Counted from the first letter of the stretch, positions 43,714 to 52,277 are shown. The stretch is 64,000 nt of DNA from an uncultured Prevotella sp. (GCA_905236755.1 CAJOCR010000016.1:35484-99483), one strand, 5' to 3'. The notes: generated from the sequence alone by a model not told the origin. A program made the numbers and translations.

Positions 43714-43894
43714 ATAATTTTCGAAAAATTTACGTCAATTTTCGGAAATTACACGTTAAGCGAAGCGCAATAAGAATTATGAATTTGAAACCGAAGGTCA
43801 CTGACAGAGTAGATGCTGTCGGCTTGCCAGTGCAAGCGTAAGACGAAAGAGATAATTATTTGCCCTATGGGCAATGATGAGTTATTTTTTTGAG

Positions 43895-43985
43895 CTTGCG
43901 AGGCTCCCTCCCCTCGGGGGTTTCTGTCCCCCGGAAACGGGGGAACCGAAGGGGGTGTAAAGACCATTGAGGCGGGGGGAGAGGT
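43895..43985. repeat. GC-rich REP-like element
   Basis: ctccctcccctcgggggttt, ctgtcccccggaaacggggg, aaccgaagggggtgtaaaga and ccattgaggcggggggagag. Inverted relative of 17380-17455. Overlaps the 3' edge of the transpeptidase gene spacer. 43789-43852 just before it is a diverged 'ccgaaggtca' repeat copy. Confidence 0.7.
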
Positions 43986-43987
43986 CG

Positions 43988-45130
43988 TCAATTCGGAACG
44001 ATAATATACTCACTCCAGTGCTTCACTTTCTGTTGCGATGCCTCGCACAGCTTACCCTCAAGATACTGTTCCATGATAATCTTAGCCATAGGGGCAGCCA
44101 TCTCAGCACCAAAGCCACCATTCTCAATATACACACATACCGCAATCTTAGGGTTGTTCATAGGAGCGAAGCCAATGAATATAGAGTGGTCGTCGCCAGG
44201 GTTCTCGGCAGTCCCCGTCTTTCCGCATATATCAAAGAGCGGAGTGTTTATATCGGCACAGGTGCCAGCCTTCACAGCCCTGCGCATACCGTCGATGACC
44301 ACTTGGTAAGCCTTGGCATTCACCTTAGTGACATGCTTCTCATTATATTTCCTGTATAGTTCATCCTTCACATTATATCTATGAATATGCGGAGTAAAGA
44401 AAAAGCCCCTGTTTGCTATCGACGCAGCAAGATTACAAAGCTGTAGGGGAGTGGCCTGCACCTCACCTTGTCCCATGCCAACCCACATTATCGTCTGCTC
44501 GTTCCATCTGCCTTTGAACATACGCCACATCAAAGCCGAGTTAGGCATCTCGCCAGCCACCTCACCAGGCATATCCACACCTAAAGACACACCCAGTCCC
44601 ATGCTCTGCATATACGAGAACCATTTGTCAATAGCCTCGTTCTTAGACTTATAGTTACGGTTGCTGAGCATAGCCATAAAACCCTTGCAGAAATACGCAT
44701 TACACGAATGAGCCAAGGCATTAGCCATACTCATTGGCGATGGGTGCTTATGGCAGCCAATATGCACATTACCACGCCAGAAACCCTCCTTGCAGCCATA
44801 TTCACTTTTCTCGTTCACGATATGTTCCGACAGCAGCGTCAAAGCCTGAGCAGTCTTAAAAGTAGAACCAGGCGAATACGCCATGCCAATACTGCGGTTA
44901 ACAGCATCATTGAAGAACGAGTTCGAAGCCATACACTTAATCTCACCCGTGCGAGGATCAATAGCCACAATACTTCCCTGTTTGCAGTCAAGCATGGTCT
45001 CAGCCAAGCCCTGCAGCTTCTTGTCCAGAGTAGATGTACGCTGATGATTTTTGTTACCTGCAGTTGCTTTTGTAGAAAACAGAAAGAAAAAAGCTAATAC
45101 GCCTATTGTAAGTTTATTCGGTTTAATCAT
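43988..45130 (-). CDS. Transpeptidase-only penicillin-binding protein
   Basis: 380 residues, exported (MIKPNKLTIGVLAFFFLFST signal). Contains only the transpeptidase domain: SxxK nucleophile in YSPGSTFKTAQALTLL (S89, K92), SxN at S142-C-N144 (HSCNAYFCKG), KTG at 304-306 (CGKTGTAENPGDDH). PBP2/FtsI proteins normally have a dimerisation domain of about 200 residues before this and an N-terminal anchor, both missing here. WVGMGQGEVQATPLQLCNLA is the PBP2-type helix. Probably a DD-transpeptidase or carboxypeptidase with a specialised role. Divergent from the acyl carrier protein gene, sharing the 45131-45203 promoter region. Confidence 0.88.
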   Translation of the reverse strand: MIKPNKLTIGVLAFFFLFSTKATAGNKNHQRTSTLDKKLQGLAETMLDCKQGSIVAIDPRTGEIKCMASNSFFNDAVNRSIGMAYSPGSTFKTAQALTLLSEHIVNEKSEYGCKEGFWRGNVHIGCHKHPSPMSMANALAHSCNAYFCKGFMAMLSNRNYKSKNEAIDKWFSYMQSMGLGVSLGVDMPGEVAGEMPNSALMWRMFKGRWNEQTIMWVGMGQGEVQATPLQLCNLAASIANRGFFFTPHIHRYNVKDELYRKYNEKHVTKVNAKAYQVVIDGMRRAVKAGTCADINTPLFDICGKTGTAENPGDDHSIFIGFAPMNNPKIAVCVYIENGGFGAEMAAPMAKIIMEQYLEGKLCEASQQKVKHWSEYIIVPN

Positions 45131-45149
45131 TACTTTGATAAATTTACTG

Positions 45150-45188
45150 CAAAGGTAGCATTTTTTTCAGATTTAATGGTTAACTTTG
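45150..45188. promoter_or_regulatory. Divergent -7 boxes for the transpeptidase and acyl carrier protein genes
   Basis: TACCTTTG on the minus strand (45150-45157) and TAACTTTG on the plus strand (45181-45188). Neither has a TTG at ideal spacing, so strength is uncertain. Confidence 0.5.
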
Positions 45189-45203
45189 CAAAAACAACAT
45201 AAA

Positions 45204-45464
45204 ATGATTAATAAAGAAAAAATACGTTCTCTGCTCGAAGAAGCATTGCCATTAGTGGATTTCGATTCCGATTTCCTCTTTAGTGAGCTTGATTCCTTAG
45301 GTGTCACCACCATTCTTATGATTCTTTCTAAAGAATTTGATATCGAACTCGAATCGCGTGACGCCACCCCAAAAAACTTTAAAACACTCGATAGCCTGGT
45401 TGCGCTTGTAGAAAACAAGCTAGGCGAAAGCCTCTCCCATCCCTCCCCAAAAGGGAAGGGCTAA
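45204..45464 (+). CDS. Acyl carrier protein
   Basis: 86 residues from MINKEKIRSLLEEALPLVDF. The attachment serine sits in FSELDSLGVTTILMILSKEF (D-S-L). Otherwise a short, divergent ACP rather than the fatty-acid synthase AcpP. The last residues SLSHPSPKGKG come from a GC-rich repeat, so the natural stop was probably overwritten. It is followed by an AMP-forming ligase 506 bp downstream, and together they could load an acyl or aryl acid onto the carrier (inference). Confidence 0.85.
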   Translation: MINKEKIRSLLEEALPLVDFDSDFLFSELDSLGVTTILMILSKEFDIELESRDATPKNFKTLDSLVALVENKLGESLSHPSPKGKG

Positions 45465-45660
45465 CCAACAGGGTGCGTTTCTTGCTGAAAAAAATCAATA
45501 TTTAAAGCACAAAGCGCATAAAAAAGAAAAACTAAGAAAACACCTTTATGCGCGCTTAGCGATAAATGATAAATGAAAAATGATAAATGATAAAGCTGTA
45601 AACTCAAGTTGCTCATTCTCCTTCCCTTTTGGGGAGGTCGGGAGAGGCTTCTTTAAAGCA
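45430..45660. repeat. Inverted pair of GC-rich REP-like repeats around low-complexity DNA
   Basis: gcctctcccatccctcccca (45430 on) and its inverse near 45618-45655 (cttcccttttggggagg, gggagaggcttc). Between them are a 'gataaatgaaaaatgataaa' run and nothing coding. Confidence 0.7.
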
Positions 45661-45794
45661 AGCTTTCATTAGCATCTTTTAATCACAAGCCTTACGGCTC
45701 AAACCTTTTTAGAGAAAAACCTCGGCGCTTTGCACCGAAAAACCCTATCGAAAATATTGATATGATTCTGTATAAGGTTTTTATATGTTTATCT

Positions 45795-45926
45795 CTCTTT
45801 GTATGACATTGCTGCTTGCGGCAATGTGAAGAGAAGTTTATGGGGATGTTGAAAATTTATTTTCATAAATCCACAAAGACTTCTTACATTGATGACAAAG
45901 TCATCTACATACAAAGAGTTGTTTTT
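45795..45926 (+). ncRNA. Branched structured RNA candidate ending in a T run
   Basis: An 11-bp perfect outer stem, CTCTTTGTATG (45795-45805) with CATACAAAGAG (45908-45918), encloses three hairpins. They are ACATTGC/GCAATGT (45806-45812 with 45821-45827), AGAAGTTTATG with CATAAA...ACTTCT (45832-45842 with 45864-45884), and GATGAC/GTCATC (45891-45905). The outer stem is followed by TTGTTTTTT. A four-way junction closed by a terminator-like end, about 45 bp before the start of an AMP-forming ligase gene, resembles a riboswitch or attenuator. I do not recognise a known class. Confidence 0.5.
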
Positions 45927-45969
45927 TAGGTTTTTCTTTGATATTCGTTTTTTGTTATAATAAAATGGG

Positions 45970-47277
45970 ATGCAAATCTTAGTTGATTATATAAAACATA
46001 ATAATCCTGAAAAGGTAGCAGTTCGTTGTGGCGAAGTTCAACTCAGCTACAGCCAGTTGAATACGCTCGTAGAAGAACGGGCAAAGCAGTTTGCTGCCAA
46101 TAAGCACAAGGCAGTAGTCTTTCGTTGCACTCAAGACGAACAGTTCGTCATCAACTACCTTGCCATTCATCGTGCAGGAGCCGTTGCCGTACCATTAGAG
46201 AAAGACATACCCGAAGAACGATATGCAGAGATAGTCGCATCCCTGCACAACGAACAATTCCCTGCCGACATCGCCGACATACTTTTCACCACAGGCACCA
46301 CAGGCACGCAAAAAGGAGTGATGATCAGTCACCGAGCCATCATTGCCGATGGCGAGAACCTCATACAAGCACAAGGCTTCACTGCCTCTACCCATTTCAT
46401 TATCAGTGGACCGCTCAATCATATCGGCTCACTGTCAAAGCTCTATCCGGTATTCATGCAAGGAGGCAGCCTTACCATCCTTCAGGGCATGAAAGACATC
46501 AATGCCTTCTTCACAGCCCTTGAGCAAGCCGACGGTCACGTAGCCACCTTCCTTGTACCAGCCAATATCCGTATGCTTCTTGCCCTGAGCAGAAAACAAC
46601 TCAAGGAGAATGCACATAAGATAGAGTTCGTAGAAACAGGTGCGGCAGCCATCTTCAAAAACGATATGCAGCAGCTCAGCGACACCCTTCCTGGCACTCG
46701 TCTTTATAACACCTACGCATCCACCGAGACAGGTATCATAGCCACCTACGATTTTCAGCAAGGCGAATGTGTCGAAGGCTGTTTAGGTAAGGCAATGAAA
46801 AACTCATCCTTCTACATCTCACCAGAAGGCACAATAGTATGTCAGGGCAAAACCCTCATGAGTGGATATGTAGGCAACCCGCAGCTCACAGCAAAAGTGC
46901 TGCACGACAACCGCCTTTTCACTACCGACAAGGCAACCGTCGATGCCTATGGACAACTGCATCTGCAGGGACGCAGCGACGATGTCATCAACACAGGCGG
47001 CTTCAAGGTCAACCCCCTCGAAGTAGAGAATGTCGCAATGCAGATACCAGCCATCGCCGATTGCGTGTGCATACCAGCCCAGCACCCCGTGATGGGTATT
47101 GTTCCCAAGCTCCTTGTTGTCCTTGCTCCCCATGCCGAGTTCAGCAAGCGTGCCATTGCCAAAGCCCTTGCCCAGCAGCTCGAATCCTATAAAGTACCAC
47201 TTATCTACGAACAGGTAACAAGCATCCAGCGCACGTATAATGGAAAGATAAACAGGCGCGCCTACGTGCAAAGCTAA
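45970..47277 (+). CDS. AMP-forming acyl/aryl-CoA (or acyl-ACP) ligase
   Basis: 435 residues, ANL superfamily. P-loop-like motif ILFTTGTTGTQKGVMISHRA, YNTYASTETGIIATYDF (A5), DKATVDAYGQLHLQGRSDDV (A7-A8), INTGGFKVNPLEVENV, and the catalytic Lys region YNGKINRRAYVQS. Shorter than typical 500-residue members because the N-terminal domain is reduced; nearest in form to O-succinylbenzoate-CoA ligase-like enzymes. Substrate cannot be read by eye. The upstream acyl carrier protein gene (same strand) suggests adenylation and loading of an acid onto that carrier. A structured leader lies just upstream. Coding sequence is richer in G+C than the spacers. Confidence 0.85.
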   Translation: MQILVDYIKHNNPEKVAVRCGEVQLSYSQLNTLVEERAKQFAANKHKAVVFRCTQDEQFVINYLAIHRAGAVAVPLEKDIPEERYAEIVASLHNEQFPADIADILFTTGTTGTQKGVMISHRAIIADGENLIQAQGFTASTHFIISGPLNHIGSLSKLYPVFMQGGSLTILQGMKDINAFFTALEQADGHVATFLVPANIRMLLALSRKQLKENAHKIEFVETGAAAIFKNDMQQLSDTLPGTRLYNTYASTETGIIATYDFQQGECVEGCLGKAMKNSSFYISPEGTIVCQGKTLMSGYVGNPQLTAKVLHDNRLFTTDKATVDAYGQLHLQGRSDDVINTGGFKVNPLEVENVAMQIPAIADCVCIPAQHPVMGIVPKLLVVLAPHAEFSKRAIAKALAQQLESYKVPLIYEQVTSIQRTYNGKINRRAYVQS

Positions 47278-47360
47278 GCTTTGCATTGCTTGCAATGCAT
47301 TTGGGTGAGGCTACTACTTTTTTCTTTTCACTATGATACAGTTAATTCAATAGAGGTTTG

Positions 47361-48353
47361 TTAATTTCTTTGATTAATGAGATTTACCACTACTTTAACC
47401 ATTACATCTTTTTCTTCCGTACGGCTTTCGGCAATCATCAAGGTGAGTGCAACAAGAGTGTTGTCGGCTATACGCTTGCTTCCGTCTGCACGATAGAGAA
47501 CATGGTTATTATTTAGGAACCACAAAAACAATGTGGCTGCAATTCGCTTGTTTCCATCGCTAAAAGAGTGATTCTTCGTAACAAGATAAAGTAACATGGC
47601 GGCTTTCTCTTCTACACTTGGGTATAGTTCTTCGCCTCCGAAAGTTTGATAAATTTGTCCTATACTGCTCTTGAAAGAATCGTCTTTCTCATTACCAAAG
47701 AGTGCTGAACCGCCAAATTTGACACGCAAACCATCAATGGCTTCCATGGCATTTTCGTATGTGGCATGGAAGGGTTCTTCTTTTGTGGTTTTTTCAATGC
47801 TCAACCGTTCGTAATCGTAATTATCAAGTGTGTCGAGAGCATAGGTGTAGTCTGTTACTACCTCAAACAAAGCATTTGTTTCGTCAGTAGAGATTAACGG
47901 CTGGTTCTGAATGGTACGTCCAAGCATGCCAACCAACTGTCGCAGCTCACCAATCTGCTCCTTATGGATACGCTCATTAACAGCATAACCTTTTATGAGA
48001 TACTCTTTTAAAATGCGATTTGCCCATTTTCTAAACTGCACACCTCGCTTACTCTTAACACGATAGCCTACAGATGTGACCATTTCAAGATTAAAATACT
48101 CCTTTTCATGTGTTTGTGTTTTTCCCTCTATAGCGCCATGCTGAGTGGTATTCGCAAATTTTGCGACTACCACCTCATCAGCCAATTCTTCCTTAAGGGC
48201 ATTGTTTATATGCTTACTAATGGTTTTATAATCACGACCAAACAAATCGGCTAATTGTTGACGTGTTAACCACACCGTGTCGTTCTCCAAGCGGACATCA
48301 ATTTGTGTCAGCCCGTCCTCTGTCTGATATATTACAATTTTCTTCTCTTCCAT
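47361..48353 (-). CDS. RhuM-Fic protein (virulence RhuM domain fused to Fic/DOC)
   Basis: 330 residues. N-terminal about 1-130 is the RhuM domain (VWLTRQQLADLFGRDYKTIS, FNLEMVTSVGYRVKSKRGVQ, QFRKWANRILKEYLIKGYAV), with a helix-turn-helix-like start. C-terminal about 190-330 is Fic/DOC, with catalytic loop NHSFSDGNKRIAATLFLWFL (H262 to R270; HxFxDGNxR pattern). Fic proteins transfer AMP or phosphate to target proteins. No inhibitory (S/T)xxxEGN helix is obvious. It lies at the edge of a defence island and divergent from rloA. Possibly a stand-alone toxin or a phage-responsive regulator; both inferences. Confidence 0.9.
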   Translation of the reverse strand: MEEKKIVIYQTEDGLTQIDVRLENDTVWLTRQQLADLFGRDYKTISKHINNALKEELADEVVVAKFANTTQHGAIEGKTQTHEKEYFNLEMVTSVGYRVKSKRGVQFRKWANRILKEYLIKGYAVNERIHKEQIGELRQLVGMLGRTIQNQPLISTDETNALFEVVTDYTYALDTLDNYDYERLSIEKTTKEEPFHATYENAMEAIDGLRVKFGGSALFGNEKDDSFKSSIGQIYQTFGGEELYPSVEEKAAMLLYLVTKNHSFSDGNKRIAATLFLWFLNNNHVLYRADGSKRIADNTLVALTLMIAESRTEEKDVMVKVVVNLINQRN

Positions 48354-48589
48354 AAATGAGAATCAATAATTACTGTTGTTTTTCGTATCGTATTAAACAC
48401 AAAGATAATAAGTATTTTTGATATAGAATAGTTTTTCTTGACATTTTTTTTCTCATTTTCATCATTTATTAAAACGCCCATTTTACTCTTTTCCCTTTTT
48501 ACTTTTTAAATGCTGTGGTTGTTAGTTCTTTTGTAAGTTAAAAAGTATAAAAATTGTAGATTAATTACGAAAATATACTTTTTATATGG

Positions 48590-48618
48590 TTGATGATGAT
48601 AAATAAAGTGTATTTTTG
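48590..48618 (+). promoter_or_regulatory. Promoter of rloA
   Basis: TTG 48590-48592, 18 bp, TATTTTTG 48611-48618; ATG at 48655. The 48354-48589 spacer also has TATCTTTG on the minus strand (48400-48407) in front of the Fic gene, with no TTG at normal spacing. Nothing else seen there. Confidence 0.5.
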
Positions 48619-48654
48619 TAGTATAATTACGGTAACAATTAAAATATATTCAAT

Positions 48655-49935
48655 ATGATACGAGAGTTTTGGGTAAAGAACTATCTTTCCATTCGTGACA
48701 AGCAAGAACTTAGTTTCTTGGCGAAGGGACCAGCTTCGGAACTTGTTACTCAGGTTGCCGACGGTGTATTCTTATATAAGTTGGGAATATTATATGGTTC
48801 TAATGCATCGGGAAAATCAAACATGTTGATTGCCATGAATGAGGTGTTTCGTTTGTTGGTACTTTCTAAATCAGATGCAACACAGGGGATAAATGGAAGA
48901 ATTCCTTTCGTACTCACCAAGGATGAACCAACCGAAATGCACGTTTCGTTCTATGCAAACAGCATTCGTTATGACTATGATGTAACGTTCAATGATAGGT
49001 ATATCTTGAGTGAGGCATTATATTACTATCCAAACAAATCAAAGTCGTTGTTCTATGAACGTACTTTCGTTGGAGATAACGTACAGGCAGATATCAAGTT
49101 TGGAGCAAGTCTTAAATTGCAAGTCAAGACCCAGGAAAGCATTCGTGAGAACACGCTGAATAATCATAGTGTGTTGTCAGTATGTATAAAAGCAGCTTTG
49201 AAAGAAGATATTGCCCCATTCCTTGAGCTTCATAGTTGGATAATGGAGAACTATCACGATGTAGATGGTGATTTGGAGAAGGGACTTGTTGAAATTTTGA
49301 AGGATGCTTATTCAAACCCAAAGAAGCGTAAGTTCTATAATACCATGTTGCAAAAAGCCGACCTGAACATCATGGAATATAAACCTATTGTAGCAGATCG
49401 ACTTGTGCCTGCCGAGTTTCGTGAGCATATTCAGAAGGAAAATATTCCAGACGAGATGAAAGAAGCGTTGCTCAAACCAACAACTGATTCAATCATGTTT
49501 TTAAATCATTCAGACAATGGTGATTTTGATATTCCTTTGAAATGGCAATCCAAGGGCACGCAGAAATACATCCGTATTCTTGATGTGTTATACGATTTGA
49601 TAAGCAATCCTCATGTGTTCTTCCTTGATGAATTAGGCGAAGACTTGCACAACGATTTGTTGTACTACTACCTGAATGTCTTTATCTACAATTCAGATAA
49701 GTCGCAGTTAGTTATCACGAGTCAAGAAACAACGCTTCTTTCTCAAGACATGATTAACGAGAATCGTGGTGTAGTATGGTTTGTAGAAAAGAACAAAGAA
49801 AACGCTTCTTCCGAATATGCACGTGGCGATTCATTCGGTTTACATAAGAACCTGTCACTTTACAACTCATATCGCATCGGTCGATTAGGTGCAAAGCCAG
49901 AATTAGGTAGTATCTTTATTAATCTGGAGGATTGA
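48655..49935 (+). CDS. rloA: RloA/AbiLi-like AAA ATPase
   Basis: 426 residues, AAA_15/SMC-like ATPase of the OLD-related group. Walker A GILYGSNASGKSNMLIA (G48 to S55), signature region WQSKGTQKYIRILDVLYDLI, Walker B VFFLDELGEDLHNDLLYYYL, then SQLVITSQETTLLSQDMI. In phage-defence pairs such as AbiL (Lactococcus) the ATPase works with a TOPRIM partner encoded next to it. That partner, rloB, starts 1 bp after this stop. The pair acts like a split OLD nuclease (inference from family). Divergently oriented to the Fic gene. Confidence 0.88.
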   Translation: MIREFWVKNYLSIRDKQELSFLAKGPASELVTQVADGVFLYKLGILYGSNASGKSNMLIAMNEVFRLLVLSKSDATQGINGRIPFVLTKDEPTEMHVSFYANSIRYDYDVTFNDRYILSEALYYYPNKSKSLFYERTFVGDNVQADIKFGASLKLQVKTQESIRENTLNNHSVLSVCIKAALKEDIAPFLELHSWIMENYHDVDGDLEKGLVEILKDAYSNPKKRKFYNTMLQKADLNIMEYKPIVADRLVPAEFREHIQKENIPDEMKEALLKPTTDSIMFLNHSDNGDFDIPLKWQSKGTQKYIRILDVLYDLISNPHVFFLDELGEDLHNDLLYYYLNVFIYNSDKSQLVITSQETTLLSQDMINENRGVVWFVEKNKENASSEYARGDSFGLHKNLSLYNSYRIGRLGAKPELGSIFINLED

Positions 49936-49936
49936 C

Positions 49937-50542
49937 ATGGGAAAGTTACGACAAACAGCCCTTATCTTGGGCGAAGGAGCAACGGAGTTCTTCTACTTCA
50001 AATCCCTATGCGATGTATTCAAGCGCCTGACAATAAAGCCAGACTATCCCAAACATACAAGTATCAAGGAACTTGAATTGAAGATAGAAGATGGTATAGC
50101 AATGGGATATAGCCATATCTTTTGTATTATTGATATGGATACTAAGGATATAGAACCCGAGCGTACTCAATATCAAAAACTTAAGGCTAAGTACGCAAAG
50201 CCAATTAATAAACCGAAGAAAGGTATATATTGCGAAGTAGAATTCTTTGAAACACATCGTTGTACGGAACTCTTCTTCCTTTATTATTTCCGCTACACCT
50301 CTCGTCCATACGAAACTCAAGAGCCACTACTCAAAGACTTGAATCAATGCGTGGAATACAAGAAAACCATAGATTTCTTCATTAAGAGCAAAGGCCTGCA
50401 TGGTTATTTTGAACGAAATGGTGGAAGCCTTGAAAAGGCTGTTGCCAATGCTGCTCGCTCTATAAAAGAAATGCAAAAGGGTGACCGAGATTATACTTAT
50501 TCCGAATTGGGTAGGTTGATAAGGAAGTTGGAGGAGTTGTAA
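49937..50542 (+). CDS. rloB: RloB/AbiLii-like TOPRIM protein
   Basis: 201 residues, RloB-like family. TOPRIM-like acidic residues: LILGEGATEFFYFKSLCDVF (Glu) and IFCIIDMDTKDIEPE (D-x-D). CEVEFFETHRCTELFFLYYF is the family core, and the end YSELGRLIRKLEEL is helical. Likely the nuclease half of the RloA/RloB pair. Starts 1 bp after rloA. It would cut phage or host nucleic acid after ATPase sensing (inference). Confidence 0.87.
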   Translation: MGKLRQTALILGEGATEFFYFKSLCDVFKRLTIKPDYPKHTSIKELELKIEDGIAMGYSHIFCIIDMDTKDIEPERTQYQKLKAKYAKPINKPKKGIYCEVEFFETHRCTELFFLYYFRYTSRPYETQEPLLKDLNQCVEYKKTIDFFIKSKGLHGYFERNGGSLEKAVANAARSIKEMQKGDRDYTYSELGRLIRKLEEL

Positions 50543-50614
50543 AGTAATGAAAATAAACTGATTAACTGAGTTGTTTGCAATAATGCAAAGATAGGCATTT
50601 TTTAGCTAATCACA

Positions 50615-50821
50615 ATGTTGGTTTGTTTTCTCAAACGAACATTTAAAAAACTCAATTCAAATCGTTTAGCAACTCATCTTAATTGGAGAAAAGCTGATTT
50701 CAATGAGGGTATTATTAAAGAATGCTATGTTGTATTCAATAATAAAGCTATAAAATTGGAAAAAGAAGAGATAAATGATAAGCAAAAAATTATTAATACA
50801 TTAGAAAAATTAAAGCAGTAG
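50615..50821 (+). CDS. Small protein or gene remnant of 68 aa
   Basis: Reads LATHLNWRKADFNEGIIKEC and YVVFNNKAIKLEKEEINDKQ; the second half is helical and lysine-rich. It follows rloB after 72 bp and may be a trailing part of the same locus or a decayed gene. Not recognised. Confidence 0.35.
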   Translation: MLVCFLKRTFKKLNSNRLATHLNWRKADFNEGIIKECYVVFNNKAIKLEKEEINDKQKIINTLEKLKQ

Positions 50822-50946
50822 TTCCATACTACTGCTTTAATATAGACGGTGCAGCTTGAAGTTATCGCGCCTTTTAAGCACTCACATCTACACTGCAAAA
50901 TTACGAACTTTATCAATCATCTAAGTCAATAATTACGAAAATCTGC

Positions 50947-51162
50947 ATAAATGGATGCAAAAACTTCGAAATCACTATAAATCGCCTTACTGAGGACGTA
51001 AAAAAGTTGGTTTTCGACCAATTGCCACGCAAGGTAGGTGTCATTGCCACAAACCACTTCAAGGACAATTTCCGCAAAAGTGGATTTGTTAATGGTGGTG
51101 TACGTCCATGGCAGAAGACGAAACGACAAATGAGCAATACCAACGGTCAAAGTGGAGATTAG
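50947..51162 (+). pseudogene. Remnant of a phage virion morphogenesis gene
   Basis: Open frame without a good start codon: NFEITINRLTEDVKKLVFDQ, LPRKVGVIATNHFKDNFRKS, GFVNGGVRPWQKTKRQMSN, stop at 51160-51162. This matches the N-terminal half of phage head/tail morphogenesis proteins seen in Bacteroidales prophages (a predicted pattern, recognised by eye). About 70 codons remain of roughly 130-150. No other phage genes are nearby, so this is a scar of a lost prophage. The 50822-50946 and 51163-51222 flanks show nothing else. Confidence 0.55.
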
Positions 51163-51222
51163 CCTATTGTCAATGTCCGAGCTTTACGAGATGAGAAGAA
51201 TACAGTCTCTATATGTACAAAC

Positions 51223-51257
51223 AATGAGGGGTGTCAGTATTTGCACACCCTCATTTT
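51223..51257. terminator. Hairpin terminator between phage remnant and lipoprotein gene
   Basis: ATGAGGGGTGT (51224 on) pairs with GCACACCCTCAT (to 51254), followed by TTTTATAA; convergent position. Confidence 0.6.
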
Positions 51258-51279
51258 ATAACTTGAATATGTTATTATT

Positions 51280-52095
51280 TTATTTTCTTTTGTAAGTTAC
51301 ATAGAATTTGTTTGGACCACAAATTTTGAAATACTTTCTTTTTGTCTTAATTATATCATAACAGTTTACTTTTTCTTTTACTGTCTGAATAATTTCTTTC
51401 TTAGAGTAATTGGTAATGTCAGAAACATAGAACTCATTTTCGATTTGTTTCAGATTCTTACATTCTTTATCAAATGCGTATGATATGCGATTTCTGAATT
51501 TAAGTGGGGAATTATCCTTGTTATATGTAGCAACAAAAGCTTTATGCTTTGGGTAATCCGTTTTTTTATAACAAGTCTGTTTAATGCTTGGAGTTACTTT
51601 GTATTCATCTATGACTTTCCAAGAATTTGCAGGGATGCAAATAATAGCTTTCTCTTTAGTTGTAACTCCTGTTGATGTTCCCTTTATATATTTTGTTGAT
51701 GCAGGAACATAATAGCGGTTTGTCCATAAGTAATTGCTCCAATTCGATATATAAAATGCAGATAAAGAAGCTTCATTTATAGATGTCTTGGTAAATTCTC
51801 TATTCTTAAAATAGTCGTTGGCTTTCCCATTAAGGATAAAGAAGGTTTGAGTAAGGTCGATGAACAAGTCGTTGTTTGTCTTATTTTGAATAATGAATCC
51901 TACCGATCCATTTTCCCCCCAAAGGTTATACATTAGTTTAAGATCGTTGTTTTCATAGACAAGAGAATTGTCTTTTTGAACCATGTTTTCAGAATTCACG
52001 TCATAAACTTGATAGTAAAGTTTGTTACATGAACTTAGTCCCATACTAACAACAGCAGTTAATAAGAGTGTTGCGAATTTTTTACTTGTTTTCAT
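51280..52095 (-). CDS. Lipoprotein of unknown function
   Basis: 271 residues. Signal peptide with lipobox: FATLLLTAVVSMGLSSCNKL (Cys is the lipid site). Mature part: YYQVYDVNSENMVQKDNSLV, LKLMYNLWGENGSVGFIIQN, NKTNNDLFIDLTQTFFILNG, an arrangement of strands suggesting an immunoglobulin-like fold. Similar lipoproteins occur in many Bacteroidetes; I know no function. Located between rloAB and the type III system; not obviously part of either. Low GC like its flanks. Confidence 0.7.
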   Translation of the reverse strand: MKTSKKFATLLLTAVVSMGLSSCNKLYYQVYDVNSENMVQKDNSLVYENNDLKLMYNLWGENGSVGFIIQNKTNNDLFIDLTQTFFILNGKANDYFKNREFTKTSINEASLSAFYISNWSNYLWTNRYYVPASTKYIKGTSTGVTTKEKAIICIPANSWKVIDEYKVTPSIKQTCYKKTDYPKHKAFVATYNKDNSPLKFRNRISYAFDKECKNLKQIENEFYVSDITNYSKKEIIQTVKEKVNCYDIIKTKRKYFKICGPNKFYVTYKRK

Positions 52096-52241
52096 AAGTC
52101 ATTATATGTTTTAATACGAATCAGGCGAAAACTTATCCGTCTGTAAATTTAGTTTTCTTTTTTCGAGATACAAAGGTATAAAAAATAATTAAGCTTGCGT
52201 TGTTTTTTTTGACTTTTTTGTACCCCTATAAATACATTTCT

Positions 52242-52270
52242 GGCGGAATCAACAAAATGTTGTTCCGCCC
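52242..52270 (-). terminator. Hairpin after the type III restriction operon
   Basis: GGCGGAA (52242-52248) with TTCCGCC (52263-52269), extended by CAACA/TGTTG to a 12-bp stem with a one-base bulge and a three-base loop. It starts 8 bp after the res stop on the minus strand. No strong T run. Confidence 0.6.
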
Positions 52271-52277
52271 GAAAAAA

